Shown piece after piece: positions 35,529-44,231 of a stretch of DNA of 64,000 nucleotides (positions within the stretch are counted from its first letter, which is position 1; the number at the start of each line of letters is the position of its first letter). Origin of the DNA: Spirochaeta isovalerica. GTDB lineage: Bacteria; Spirochaetota; Spirochaetia; DSM-2461. The translations under genes were made by a program, and so were the position numbers. The notes beneath the pieces were generated by a model. That model ran no database searches. It worked only from the letters and a program-made list of their open reading frames with translations, and was not told the origin of the DNA. The stretch is from NCBI RefSeq assembly GCF_014207565.1, contig NZ_JACHGJ010000001.1, forward strand, positions 930,001 to 994,000, read 5' to 3'.

Positions 35529-35548
35529 ATTGTTTTTTTCTCTGACCG

Positions 35549-35577
35549 TTGACAGAAAGAAGTGAAAAAGATACATT
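35549..35577 (+). promoter_or_regulatory. Sigma70-type promoter of tRNA-Asn
   Basis: TTGACA (35549-35554), 17 bases, TACATT (35572-35577), 17 bases before the tRNA. Confidence 0.72.
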
Positions 35578-35594
35578 AACCAACGTTATTATAT

Positions 35595-35667
35595 TCCCCT
35601 GTAGCTCAGTTGGTAGAGCGGGTGACTGTTAATCACTAGGTCAGGAGTTCGAGTCTCTTCGGGGGAG
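35595..35667 (+). tRNA. tRNA-Asn (anticodon GTT)
   Basis: 73 bases beginning TCCCCTGTAGCTCAGTTGGT. The seven-pair acceptor stem includes a T-G pair. The anticodon loop CTGTTAA gives anticodon GTT. The T-arm GTTCGAG and discriminator G, as normal for tRNA-Asn, are present. CCA is not encoded. Confidence 0.95.
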
Positions 35668-35673
35668 CAATGT

Positions 35674-35707
35674 AAGGTTCAGCTTTCGAGTTGAACCTTT
35701 TTTATTT
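35674..35707 (+). terminator. Intrinsic terminator of tRNA-Asn
   Basis: AAGGTTCA, loop, TTGAACCTT followed by TTTTATTTTT. Confidence 0.85.
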
Positions 35708-35727
35708 TTATAATTCTCTGCTCTGTT

Positions 35728-36228
35728 TCACTGTTCCTTCAAAAAAGGCAAAGGTACTTTAATAAAAGCAGCTTTCTTCTCCCCTTCAATTTCATAGGGA
35801 ATATAAAACCTGATAACCGAACCTTTCAGTTCATCAAGATCATTGGAATTGGAAATGTACTTCTTGATTTTCTCACCGGAAAACAGGAAGGGTCCATCCA
35901 GATCGGTCTTAAAAAAAGTCAGTTGATTGCAATTGTATATGACGTAGGCTTCCGGGGGAATGCTGTCACTGGGGGCTCTGGCATAAAGGCTTCTCGCTTC
36001 TCCCTCGGGAGATATGACGACAAGCGAATCCGGATCGATATAGACCAGACGTTCTGTGAGGTTGGTGATCTTCAGATAATAAACTGATGATCCGATGCGG
36101 TAATCAACCTCAATGTCGCCATTGGAAAAAATCAGCTGATCCGTATCATAAATGACCGGTCTGTTAAGAGAAGCGCATGAGGACAGCAGAAGTATGCCGA
36201 TAAAAACCCGGAATCCTTTTTTCTTCAT
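35728..36228 (-). CDS. Putative lipoprotein of unknown function
   Basis: 166 residues from ATG 36228 (another ATG two codons upstream at 36234 is possible; the longer frame to 36315 would overlap the divergent gene). It begins MKKKGFRVFIGILLLSSCAS with a clear lipobox (LSSC), so the mature protein is lipid-anchored at Cys18. The rest is beta-rich (DYRIGSSVYYLKITNLTERL), with a Pro/Ser turn region. There are no catalytic motifs and I do not recognise a family. It converges on tRNA-Asn and is divergent from the DUF1232 gene. Confidence 0.65.
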   Translation of the reverse strand: MKKKGFRVFIGILLLSSCASLNRPVIYDTDQLIFSNGDIEVDYRIGSSVYYLKITNLTERLVYIDPDSLVVISPEGEARSLYARAPSDSIPPEAYVIYNCNQLTFFKTDLDGPFLFSGEKIKKYISNSNDLDELKGSVIRFYIPYEIEGEKKAAFIKVPLPFLKEQ

Positions 36229-36250
36229 ATACATATTATAATTATGTATA

Positions 36251-36637
36251 ATGCTTTTTGTGAAAAGTTTTGAGAAATTAAAAGCTACAGCCCGGCATCT
36301 GAAAAGAGAAATCACGGCTCTTTATTATGCTTATGGCAGTGAGGAGCTGGGGTTAGCCCCGAAGATTCTAATCGGTTTGACTATTGGATACGCACTCAGT
36401 CCGATTGACCTGATTCCCGATTTCATTCCCCTTCTGGGTTATCTCGATGATCTGATAATTCTTCCCTTGCTTATCTGGCTTTCCATAAAGATGATTCCTT
36501 CCCGGATAATGGAAGATGCAAGGGTATCAGCCGATAAAAATCCTTTGACTCTCAAAAAGAATGTGCCGGCAGCAGTTATCATCATTTTAATCTGGATCGG
36601 GATTATCTTTCTGATCATTTCCAGATTCCTCAACTGA
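36251..36637 (+). CDS. DUF1232 (YkvA-type) small membrane protein
   Basis: 128 residues. The block YALSPIDLIPDFIPLLGYLDDLIILPL (about 46-73; core SPIDLIPDFIP) is the DUF1232 signature and forms a membrane hairpin. A second span lies near the C-terminus (AAVIIILIWIGIIFLIIS). The function of the family is unknown. It starts within 25 bases of the divergent lipoprotein start, so their control regions overlap. No clear ribosome site is seen. Confidence 0.82.
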   Translation: MLFVKSFEKLKATARHLKREITALYYAYGSEELGLAPKILIGLTIGYALSPIDLIPDFIPLLGYLDDLIILPLLIWLSIKMIPSRIMEDARVSADKNPLTLKKNVPAAVIIILIWIGIIFLIISRFLN

Positions 36638-36654
36638 GGAACTGCATCTCCGGT

Positions 36655-37317
36655 TTAAAATGCTCCCCAGAAATCGAGAATCTCTCCGGCCGTCTGTTCG
36701 GGAGGATTCAGTCCCGTATCGAAAAATCGGATATCCAGATCAGACTGTTCGGCCAGTTCTTTCAGTTCTTCCTGCTGTCTTTCGAAATGGTCGATGATCT
36801 TTTCATCGCTGTCGCCGAAGCCTTTGATATAATTCATCCACATGGCATCTCTGCCCGAGAGTATTCTATCGGCCAGCTTGTCCCTTTCCGCTGTCAGGAC
36901 CACCGCCCGGCAATTCAAATCAAGCAGCTTCCCGTCAATTGGTACGACGTCTTTCCAGCTCATGTGATCGTACTGATAGACATGGGTAAAATGAAACCGT
37001 TCAAGGATATAGGGAATACGCATTGCAGTCTGATTTTTCCGGCACCATTCCATGGCATCGAGCCGGGATTTCAACCGGCTGATATTTTCGAGGTGTTCTT
37101 CCAGAAGTGAGAGATTGTCCCGAACCGACAATCCACCCTCGCGGTCTTTTTTTTCCAGGACCCTCTGGGTCTGATGCTCCGACATAATGTAGGAAGAGAA
37201 TCCGCTTCTGCTGCGATAGCGTTCCGACTGAAGAATGGCACGGAGGATTTCCGTTTTCCCCGTTCCGCTGATTCCCTCCAGAATCAGCCCCGAGACGTTC
37301 CATGTGTCAAAGCTCAT
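36655..37317 (-). CDS. P-loop nucleotide or nucleoside kinase-like protein
   Basis: 220 residues. Walker A GISGTGKTE is at residues 15-23. ILERFHFTHVYQYD (about 104-117) is like the DR/ERF segment of deoxynucleoside and thymidylate kinases, and RDKLADRILSGRD could be a lid region with arginines. The exact substrate cannot be told. Its start overlaps the acyl-CoA synthetase stop by four bases (ATGA), so it is coupled to that gene. This is not the usual setting for a nucleotide kinase. Confidence 0.6.
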   Translation of the reverse strand: MSFDTWNVSGLILEGISGTGKTEILRAILQSERYRSRSGFSSYIMSEHQTQRVLEKKDREGGLSVRDNLSLLEEHLENISRLKSRLDAMEWCRKNQTAMRIPYILERFHFTHVYQYDHMSWKDVVPIDGKLLDLNCRAVVLTAERDKLADRILSGRDAMWMNYIKGFGDSDEKIIDHFERQQEELKELAEQSDLDIRFFDTGLNPPEQTAGEILDFWGAF

Positions 37318-39218
37318 TTCAGGATTTCCCTTGCGGCATTTATATTAGGCTCATTTATATGAACTTTTCCCAGATCGCTGTACATAAAATCAATCCTGTC
37401 CTGATAGGTTTCGGTAATTTTATACCTGACCATCTTCATGGTTGAGTTGATCATCTTATTCTGTTCACTGAAGGGCTCTGTGATTAATTGAAAAGTCGAT
37501 GGAGTCCAGAGTGAGGGAAATCTGCTTGAACCGTCGGCCTGCCAGGCATTGAGCTTTTCCCATATTTTTTCCAGGAGCTCTTCGGGGGACGATACTTTGA
37601 GAGAACGGACCGTCATGGGATCGACTGTGAGCAGACAGGTCGTGTAATTGCTGTGATCGCAGTAAAGCATGACCTGGGCTACCAGATCCTGGGTGCTGAT
37701 GATGGTTTCCTCAATCTCTTCGGGAGAGTATTTCTCTCCGTCCCGGGAAATGAGAAGAGCTTTAGCCCGACCGGTAACCTGAAGGAAATCATCTTCATCC
37801 ATATAGCCCAGATCTCCCGTATAGAGCCATCCGTTCCGGACCGTTTCCCTTGTGGCTTCCTCATTTTTCAGATAGCCCTTCATGACATTCTCACCGCGGA
37901 TAACGATCTCCCCTTTCTCTCCGACAGAGGCTTCCTGTCCATCACCTTTAATAATTTTCAACTCGATGTTAGGAAGGACATTACCTGATGAACCGAATTT
38001 ATGGCGATACGCCGCATTTGTGGAGATGATGGGCGTCGCTTCCGATAATCCATAACCCTGGTACACCGGTGCGCCGATAGCATTAAAAAATTCCTGCTGG
38101 TTGACATCGAGCAAAGCTCCGCCGCCAATGGAGAAATGAAAATTCTTACCGAACACAGCTCTTAATTTGGGATAGATAAGGATATTGGACAATCTGTAGG
38201 CCCACATCCCTTTGACATGGCGCTTTTTCGGTTCAAATCCGTTGCCGTGGTATTCAATTCCCGCTTTCAATCCTTTTTCGAAAAGCGAGGCGATAAAGCC
38301 GCCTTTAGCCATAACGCCTGATTTCATTTTTTTCATGAAATTTCCAGTTATGGCTGGAACTGTGAGGATGAAGTATGGATCGGTTTCCTGAAGATTGGCG
38401 GGAATGTTTCTGAGGATAGATGAAGCCCCGCCTCTCGCATCGACAAAATAAAGCGTCAGACCTATCAGATATGCGGCGTACAGAGCAACTGTATGGGCAA
38501 AGGAGTGATCAATGGGCAGGATAACAAGAGTTGAAATCCTCTCAGGGAGCCTGGCGACATCCAGACCGCCCTGACAGTTCGCCCAGTAATTCAGATGAGT
38601 GAGCATGATCCCTTTGGGATTTCCCGTCGTTCCCGAGGTGTAGCAGATGGTGATGACATCATCCTCTGCGGCATCATCCATCAGTTTCTCCAGAGTCCGG
38701 ATTGTCTCCTCATCGGCATGGCTCCCCTCTTCAAGGAGATCTCTGTAAGTCACGAGATTTTTCCCCCGTTCCAGTCCCTCGACCTCTTCGAGCCGGGAGA
38801 TTTTATCATCATCATCGTAGTAGACGAAGAGGAGCTCCCCGTCGAAGCTCTCCCTGGCTTCGAGAACTTTGGATAGGGTAATATGTGAAAAGAAAATAAC
38901 TTTGCTTTCAGAATGATTGACCCTGAAAGGGATCTCCTCGGTCAGGAGTTTGAGCGACAGCGGGACGGAAACCCCGCCGAGCATGATGACGCTCAGCTCG
39001 CTTATGACCCACTCGCTTCTTCCTTCGGAAATAATTGAAAAGGCGTCGCCTTTTTCATAGCCTCGGTTCACTAAAGCGCGGGCGATTTTTACAGCCCTGT
39101 CCCTTGTTCCGGCAAAACCGATTTTATCCCATCCCTCATCGGTTTTATTGGCCAGATAGGGATAATCACCGTATTTTTCCACAGCTTCATTCATCATTCT
39201 CAGTACTGTCTTCTTCAT
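37314..39218 (-). CDS. Long-chain acyl-CoA synthetase (AMP-forming)
   Basis: 634 residues from ATG 39218 (AGAGGA five bases upstream; the longer frame to 39245 has no ribosome site). It activates fatty acids with ATP and CoA. Seen: the P-loop TICYTSGTTGNPKGIMLTH, the YQGYGLSEATPIIS block, and the hinge WLYTGDLGYMDEDDF-x-x-x-x-GR. The sequence keeps the FACL layout with a membrane-peripheral character. It lies upstream of a P-loop kinase (four-base overlap). The convergent-acting region at 39.3-42 kb also deals with acyl phosphate chemistry. Confidence 0.9.
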   Translation of the reverse strand: MKKTVLRMMNEAVEKYGDYPYLANKTDEGWDKIGFAGTRDRAVKIARALVNRGYEKGDAFSIISEGRSEWVISELSVIMLGGVSVPLSLKLLTEEIPFRVNHSESKVIFFSHITLSKVLEARESFDGELLFVYYDDDDKISRLEEVEGLERGKNLVTYRDLLEEGSHADEETIRTLEKLMDDAAEDDVITICYTSGTTGNPKGIMLTHLNYWANCQGGLDVARLPERISTLVILPIDHSFAHTVALYAAYLIGLTLYFVDARGGASSILRNIPANLQETDPYFILTVPAITGNFMKKMKSGVMAKGGFIASLFEKGLKAGIEYHGNGFEPKKRHVKGMWAYRLSNILIYPKLRAVFGKNFHFSIGGGALLDVNQQEFFNAIGAPVYQGYGLSEATPIISTNAAYRHKFGSSGNVLPNIELKIIKGDGQEASVGEKGEIVIRGENVMKGYLKNEEATRETVRNGWLYTGDLGYMDEDDFLQVTGRAKALLISRDGEKYSPEEIEETIISTQDLVAQVMLYCDHSNYTTCLLTVDPMTVRSLKVSSPEELLEKIWEKLNAWQADGSSRFPSLWTPSTFQLITEPFSEQNKMINSTMKMVRYKITETYQDRIDFMYSDLGKVHINEPNINAAREILK

Positions 39219-39317
39219 GTTGTCCTCTTGGAACCATGGTAACATAATTTTAAATATTTGCCCTCTGCGTTTTTCTGGCTTAATCTTTAATTAAATTAAA
39301 CTTAAACGGGAGCAATT

Positions 39318-40487
39318 ATGTTAAATATCGCATTGTTCGGCCCTCCGGGAGCCGGAAAAGGGACGCAATCTGAATTTCTCATTAAAGAGTACAATCTCTT
39401 CTATATTTCCACCGGAGATATTCTGAGAAATGAAATAGTCAATGAAACAAAACTCGGTCTCGAAGCAAAAAGCATAATTGCGGCTGGCGGTCTGGTTTCC
39501 GATGAAATTATCGTGCAGATAATCGAAAAGACCATTGTCAACAATCCTTTCTCCAACGGGTTTCTTTTCGACGGTTTCCCCAGAACCTATATTCAGGCCT
39601 ATATTCTCGAAGGTTTGATGATAAAGCTCAACACTTCGCTCAACTGTCTTATCAGCCTTGAAGTTAATGAAGAAGAATCAGTCGCCAGACTGCTGAACAG
39701 GGGAAAAACTTCGGGCCGGATGGATGATAATGAAAAAGTTATCCGGAACCGTTTGAAAGAGTATTATGACAAAACTCTTCCGGTTCTGCAGTTCTATAAA
39801 GACAGAGGCATTCTGAAGTCGGTAAATGGCAGCCAGGCTATCGAGGCTGTTACGGAAGACATCCGGAATGTCATTCGCGAAGAGTTGAAAAACAGCCTTT
39901 ATAATGTCGTTCTATTCGGCTATCCCGGTTCGGGACGAGGTACTCAAGGGAAAGCTCTTGCAGAAAGATTCGGACTTGAATACGTCGCCACGGGGAACAT
40001 GCTCGACGATGAGATAAAAACGGGATCGGAAATCGGCAAGCGGGTCAAAGAGATATATGACAGCGGCAAGCTGGTACCCGATGAAATCATCGTTCAGCTG
40101 ATAGAGAAAAAGCTGGAGGAATCGAAGGATGTCAAAGGCTTCATTTTCAAGGGATTCCCCCGGACCCTGGTCCAATCCTATATACTCGACGGCCTGCTGA
40201 AAAAACACGGCTCCTTCATTTCCCAGGTTATTGAAATAGAAGTCCCGACTCTTCAGCTCATCAGCCGCCTCGACGCGCGTCGGCAGACCAATGACGCCCG
40301 CCCCTACGACAGCAATACCTCAAAGATCGTTCAGAGACTCCAGGATCATCAGGAAAAAACCGTTCCCGTTATCGAAAAATACAATGAACAGCATGGCGTT
40401 CTGAAAATAAACGGCGAGGGAACCTTTGATGAGGTCTTCGAGAAGATTTCAACTGAAATAGCAAAAGGGTTGGAGAGCATGGGCTGA
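39318..40487 (+). CDS. Tandem adenylate kinase with degenerate second domain
   Basis: 389 residues, twice the normal adenylate kinase size without a long LID. Copy 1 (1-190) is complete: Walker A GPPGAGKGT (Lys14), FDGFPRT (Asp85) and GRMDDN. It interconverts ATP + AMP and 2 ADP. Copy 2 (196-389) repeats the same order but reads GYPGSGRGT with Arg207 in place of the catalytic Lys, FKGFPRT with Lys278 in place of Asp, and ARPYDSN in place of GRxDDN. It is therefore likely inactive or altered. GGGAG precedes ATG 39318. A hairpin follows. The duplicate could be regulatory or a partner for dimer-like contact. Confidence 0.88.
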   Translation: MLNIALFGPPGAGKGTQSEFLIKEYNLFYISTGDILRNEIVNETKLGLEAKSIIAAGGLVSDEIIVQIIEKTIVNNPFSNGFLFDGFPRTYIQAYILEGLMIKLNTSLNCLISLEVNEEESVARLLNRGKTSGRMDDNEKVIRNRLKEYYDKTLPVLQFYKDRGILKSVNGSQAIEAVTEDIRNVIREELKNSLYNVVLFGYPGSGRGTQGKALAERFGLEYVATGNMLDDEIKTGSEIGKRVKEIYDSGKLVPDEIIVQLIEKKLEESKDVKGFIFKGFPRTLVQSYILDGLLKKHGSFISQVIEIEVPTLQLISRLDARRQTNDARPYDSNTSKIVQRLQDHQEKTVPVIEKYNEQHGVLKINGEGTFDEVFEKISTEIAKGLESMG

Positions 40488-40493
40488 AAGCCT

Positions 40494-40535
40494 GTCAGAG
40501 GTTTGCTGTTTTCAAGTTGACAGCAAACCTCTGAC
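40494..40535. terminator. Perfect 16-bp hairpin between convergent genes
   Basis: GTCAGAGGTTTGCTGT, 10-base loop, ACAGCAAACCTCTGAC with no mismatch. No T run follows on either side, so it may halt transcription only weakly or protect both 3' ends. Confidence 0.6.
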
Positions 40536-40538
40536 CCA

Positions 40539-42017
40539 TTATTTGAGGACGTGTTTTGAATAGACCGCGCTGGCGCAGAGCGTCAGAAATTTCGTCATAT
40601 CGCTGTCGCTTCTCGAAGTGAGAATAACCGGAACTCTGGCTCCGAGCACGACATTGGCCACATCGGATCCCATGGTCATCGCCCAGGCTTTATAGAGGAA
40701 GTTGCCTCCGGAAATATGGGGAACAATAAGGATATCCGCTTTCCCCGCAACCGGAAGATCAGTCATCCCCTTATGTTTAACAGACTCTTCGTAGAGCGCC
40801 AGGTCGTAGGAGAGGGGGCCGTAAACTGTTGCGTCCTCCCATTCCATTTCCGATAACTGTCTGGCGAATATGCTTGTCGGTATCTTATCGGAAGGTTTCT
40901 CGTTTGCATCGAGAATGGCAACGTTGGGTTTATCAACCCCCATACTCCGGGCCACATCTATAGCATTGAGAATGATATCGCGCGAAGCTTCCACATCGGA
41001 AGAAGGAGTCAGCGCCGTATTGATACCGGGGTCGGTCAGGAAAACAAGCCTGTCCACTTCCGGGAGTTCGAAGATGCTCACAAGAGAGAGCCTTCTACCA
41101 GTTCCAATACCCTTATCCTTATTGAGAATAGCTTTCATGAAAACGGCCGTGTTGATTTTCCCTTTCATAAGCATGTGTCCGTCGCCGCTGTGAATTAATT
41201 CGATTCCCCTCTCGGCGGCTACTTTTTCAAAATCTTCCGCAGAAGGATCGATTTCAACGAACTGATAGTATTCAGGATATTTGAGAAGATCGGAATTATA
41301 GCTGGAACTGTCGCCTACAAAGAATGCCGTTTTTACAACTTTTTCCTCAATGGCACGGTTCACCGCTTCGATAGCTGTAGAGTTGGGCATGATAACGACG
41401 ACATTCATCCCGCCTATGACTTTGGCTCCCTGTATGAGGTTCCCCATAAGCGGGCTTCTGGCAAAATTCATCATGGATTTTTCATTGTAGATGGAAGCGA
41501 GAATTTTACAGGGTCCGCCGACGGCATTGAGTGCATGGCGGAAGGAAGAGTCAAAGTAAATTGTATCCCCTTCATTGAGGATATGCTCTTTATCATCGAC
41601 AACGATTTTCAGCGTACCTTTGATAACATAGTGAAATTCTTCTCCCTCATGAGAACTGAATTCCAGATTCCTGTCATCCTGTTCGAAAACTTCAACGAGA
41701 AAGGGCTCCATATGACGCCCGCTGTAATCGGGAGCCAGACTTTCATAATTGTGCCGTTTTCTTCTTTCCACAACCTGACGGGTTTCGGGACGGGTGACAG
41801 TAATTCCCGCTTCATGGAATTCCTTTCCGTAAATCAGGGCGGAAATATCCGTTCCCAGCGCTGCTGAAATGCGCATCAGTTCCGATACGGCCGCTTCGAC
41901 ATCTTTTTCTTCCAGTTCATGGAGATAATCAGTGGTAAGCCCGGTCATTTCCGCAAGGTTTTCCAGGGACAGGTTTTTCCCGGTTCGTATGGTTTTAATG
42001 TTATTTCCGGTATGCAT
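40539..42017 (-). CDS. XRE-type HTH + cupin + phosphotransacylase fusion
   Basis: 492 residues with three parts. An HTH domain (5-62; LENLAEMTGLTTDYLHELEE), a cupin (105-178; HEGEEFHYVIKGTLKIVVDD, then EGDTIYFDSSFRHAL) and a phosphate acetyl/butyryl-transferase-like domain (about 190-492; MNVVVIMPNSTAIEAVNRAI, then FVGDSSSY, VSIFELPEVDRLVFLTDPGINT, LDANEK and GADILIVPHISGGN-like motifs). The first two parts resemble PuuR/XRE-cupin regulators that often neighbour acyl-CoA synthetase genes. The third transfers an acyl group between CoA and phosphate. The protein may sense a ligand and regulate its own pathway. An 8-bp inverted repeat at 42051-42089 in its upstream region is a possible operator. 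Confidence 0.85.
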   Translation of the reverse strand: MHTGNNIKTIRTGKNLSLENLAEMTGLTTDYLHELEEKDVEAAVSELMRISAALGTDISALIYGKEFHEAGITVTRPETRQVVERRKRHNYESLAPDYSGRHMEPFLVEVFEQDDRNLEFSSHEGEEFHYVIKGTLKIVVDDKEHILNEGDTIYFDSSFRHALNAVGGPCKILASIYNEKSMMNFARSPLMGNLIQGAKVIGGMNVVVIMPNSTAIEAVNRAIEEKVVKTAFFVGDSSSYNSDLLKYPEYYQFVEIDPSAEDFEKVAAERGIELIHSGDGHMLMKGKINTAVFMKAILNKDKGIGTGRRLSLVSIFELPEVDRLVFLTDPGINTALTPSSDVEASRDIILNAIDVARSMGVDKPNVAILDANEKPSDKIPTSIFARQLSEMEWEDATVYGPLSYDLALYEESVKHKGMTDLPVAGKADILIVPHISGGNFLYKAWAMTMGSDVANVVLGARVPVILTSRSDSDMTKFLTLCASAVYSKHVLK

Positions 42018-42050
42018 TAAACACCTCTCTTTTATTTTTACATTAGCAGA

Positions 42051-42089
42051 GAGAGACGTAATAAAAACAAGGTATGTATAGCGTCTCTC
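42051..42089. promoter_or_regulatory. Inverted repeat upstream of the XRE-cupin gene
   Basis: GAGAGACG (42051-42058) and CGTCTCTC (42082-42089) with 23 bases between, 34 bases before the gene start. Possible operator for its own HTH domain; no further evidence. Confidence 0.35.
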
Positions 42090-42161
42090 GTGATTAGATA
42101 CGCTGTATTATACTACATCCACAATTATCTTGCGAGAAAAAACCGAAAAACGTAATACTAT

Positions 42162-42737
42162 TTATTCAGAAGGTTTTTTTTCGATAAATATACGGCCGAT
42201 GCTCATTTTCAGGCTGTCGGCGTCAATATCGATATATCCCCTCTTTGCGAGTTTTATGGCTTGAATGGTACCGAGGGCGGAAGCATAGAATATGGACTTG
42301 TCATACTGATAGCCCATCATGCGGTTGATATTCTCCGGCAGGATTTCGGGATTGTCCTGAAGGATACCGAATATATCACCGGCGATTTTTTCCAGTTTCG
42401 GGTAGAGCAGTGGTTCATTAATCAGCAGAGATGCCAAATCAATATTTTCCAGGACCGTATCAAAAAGTATGTTGTAAAAATACTCGAACGATCCTTTGCC
42501 CTGTCTGCTTTTAATCCCTTCTTTGATTTCCTCAAAAAACTCTGCCCACCCCTCTTCGATAAGGGATGTGAGAAGCTCTTCCTTGTTGGCGAAATAATTA
42601 TAAACAGTCCCGACAGAGAGTCCTGAATGGGCTACGATATCCTGAATGGATGTCGCAGCGTATCCTTTGGAACTGAAGAGAAATACTGCTGAATCCATAA
42701 CAGCTTTTCGCTTATTGTCATCTCTGCTCCTGGCCAT
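42162..42737 (-). CDS. TetR-family transcriptional regulator
   Basis: 191 residues. The TetR HTH is at about 8-55 (AVMDSAVFLFSSKGYAATSIQDIVAHSGLSVGTVYNYFANKEEL; key SVGTVYNYF), followed by an all-helical ligand domain. The ligand is unknown. Its start is 15 bases after the stop of the membrane protein gene, so they are one message and the regulator may control that operon, or the acyl genes beyond it. Confidence 0.88.
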   Translation of the reverse strand: MARSRDDNKRKAVMDSAVFLFSSKGYAATSIQDIVAHSGLSVGTVYNYFANKEELLTSLIEEGWAEFFEEIKEGIKSRQGKGSFEYFYNILFDTVLENIDLASLLINEPLLYPKLEKIAGDIFGILQDNPEILPENINRMMGYQYDKSIFYASALGTIQAIKLAKRGYIDIDADSLKMSIGRIFIEKKPSE

Positions 42738-42752
42738 TACATCACCTTTTCT

Positions 42753-43520
42753 TTATTTCCAGGGGAATATGGTATTGCGGAGAGTTCTGGGGCCGATTTT
42801 TTCATTGTCATCCAGACACAGAGCTCTCCAGGGGATTTTGCGTCCGGCATCGGGATTTTCTTCCAGATAATCGTACTTGTAAACAAGTAGACGCAGATTG
42901 TTGTCAAGCCAGAGTAGAATCCCGGCAGGTCCGGGTATAAGAAAAACAGTTAAAACCGAAAGGAGAATCCCGGGAATAATTCCGATAAAAACCGCTATAC
43001 TCAGAAAAGGATTATCGAGAAAGATAAGAAAGCTCTTTTTTATCATCTTGATAAAGGTACTGTTAAGGCGATTGACAACGGGGAGATAATAAATGGCTGC
43101 CAGATTGACCGTTACGAAAACCCAGAAAAGGAACATCGCTCCGATAAGGCCGATCATATTGCCGAGTCCCGAATAGAACCGCATTCCCATGACAGTCAAA
43201 GCCAGAACAAACGAAAAAAGAAGTCCTCCGGAAAGAGACGTCTTCCAGGTTTCTTTAATTCCGGTAAAGAAACTTTTGATTTCGGAAGGTCTGAAATCGC
43301 TGATTCCCTTGACATATGCCGCCGCGGCACCCAGCAGGATGATAAAAGCCAGATAGATTACTACGAGGGCAATTGTTGCGCCGGCAAGTGAATACTGCGC
43401 CAGAAATGTGGTTCCGTAGAGACCGAGAAAAAGCGCCACGAAAATCAGATTAATGGCGAATATACGCCCCATATTATCCCATAAATCCCAAAAGGATTTT
43501 TTAATCAGAAAACCAAACAT
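42753..43520 (-). CDS. Multi-pass membrane protein of unknown function
   Basis: 255 residues with about six spans (20-40, 45-70, 95-115, 122-145, 168-190, 195-212). The N-terminus (KKSFWDLWDNMGRIFAIN) and the loop KGISDFRPSEIKSFFTGIK are like YesL/DUF624-type proteins, although I am not certain. It sits between the yhhQ-like transporter (21-base gap) and the TetR gene (15-base gap). Confidence 0.55.
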   Translation of the reverse strand: MFGFLIKKSFWDLWDNMGRIFAINLIFVALFLGLYGTTFLAQYSLAGATIALVVIYLAFIILLGAAAAYVKGISDFRPSEIKSFFTGIKETWKTSLSGGLLFSFVLALTVMGMRFYSGLGNMIGLIGAMFLFWVFVTVNLAAIYYLPVVNRLNSTFIKMIKKSFLIFLDNPFLSIAVFIGIIPGILLSVLTVFLIPGPAGILLWLDNNLRLLVYKYDYLEENPDAGRKIPWRALCLDDNEKIGPRTLRNTIFPWK

Positions 43521-43541
43521 GGGGCTATTATATATAGTTGA

Positions 43542-44228
43542 TCAATCAGATACAACCTCTTTGCGGTGCCAGTAACTGGCTATGTAAATAAAGGGCGTAT
43601 CAGCGGCAGCCACCACCCATTTGAGCAGATAAGTCGTCCAGAAAATCTGCCAGAACACATTCCAGGGGAAAAGCCCCGTAAAAGCGATAAAGCAGAACAC
43701 CGTTGTATCGATCAACTGGCTGATCATGGTACTCCCGTTATTTCTGAGCCAGATGAACCTTTCAGCGGGAAACTTCCTTTTGATCAGGTTATACATCCAG
43801 ATATCGTGGAACTGCGACAGGAGATAGGCTGTCAGGCTGGCCAGAGCAATGCGCGGCATAATCCCGAAAATCGTCTGAAGACTTTCCTGAGCGAAATCAT
43901 CGGCAGAAGGTATGAATTTAAGGGCGATGTACATGAGACCGGTCATGGATATGAGAGAGAAAAAACCGATTTTTACCGCTTTCGAAGCCTCTTTCCGTCC
44001 GTAGTTTTCACTCAGAATATCCGTTACCAGAAAAGAGGTGGCATAGACGATGTTCCCCAGTGTCGCGGTAATCGAAAAGATATCAACAGTTTTGAGAACC
44101 TGAACATTCGCGACGATAGTGGCTATGGGAATCCAGATAAACAGACCCAGTTTTCCGAAAAGCCTGTAGGCGATGAGAATAGCGGAAAAATTCACCATCA
44201 GCATGGCCACCCAGAGTAATTCATTCAT
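43542..44228 (-). CDS. yhhQ: Queuosine precursor transporter (YhhQ/DUF165)
   Basis: 228 residues with six or seven spans. The DUF165 signature is clear: SFLVTDILSENYGRKEASKAV (core LVTDILSENYG) and the C-terminal RNNGSTMISQLIDTTVF block. The family imports preQ0/preQ1 for tRNA queuosine synthesis (established for E. coli YhhQ). No queuosine synthesis gene is near. The start is three bases after the tex stop. Confidence 0.88.
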   Translation of the reverse strand: MNELLWVAMLMVNFSAILIAYRLFGKLGLFIWIPIATIVANVQVLKTVDIFSITATLGNIVYATSFLVTDILSENYGRKEASKAVKIGFFSLISMTGLMYIALKFIPSADDFAQESLQTIFGIMPRIALASLTAYLLSQFHDIWMYNLIKRKFPAERFIWLRNNGSTMISQLIDTTVFCFIAFTGLFPWNVFWQIFWTTYLLKWVVAAADTPFIYIASYWHRKEVVSD

Positions 44229-44231
44229 AAA

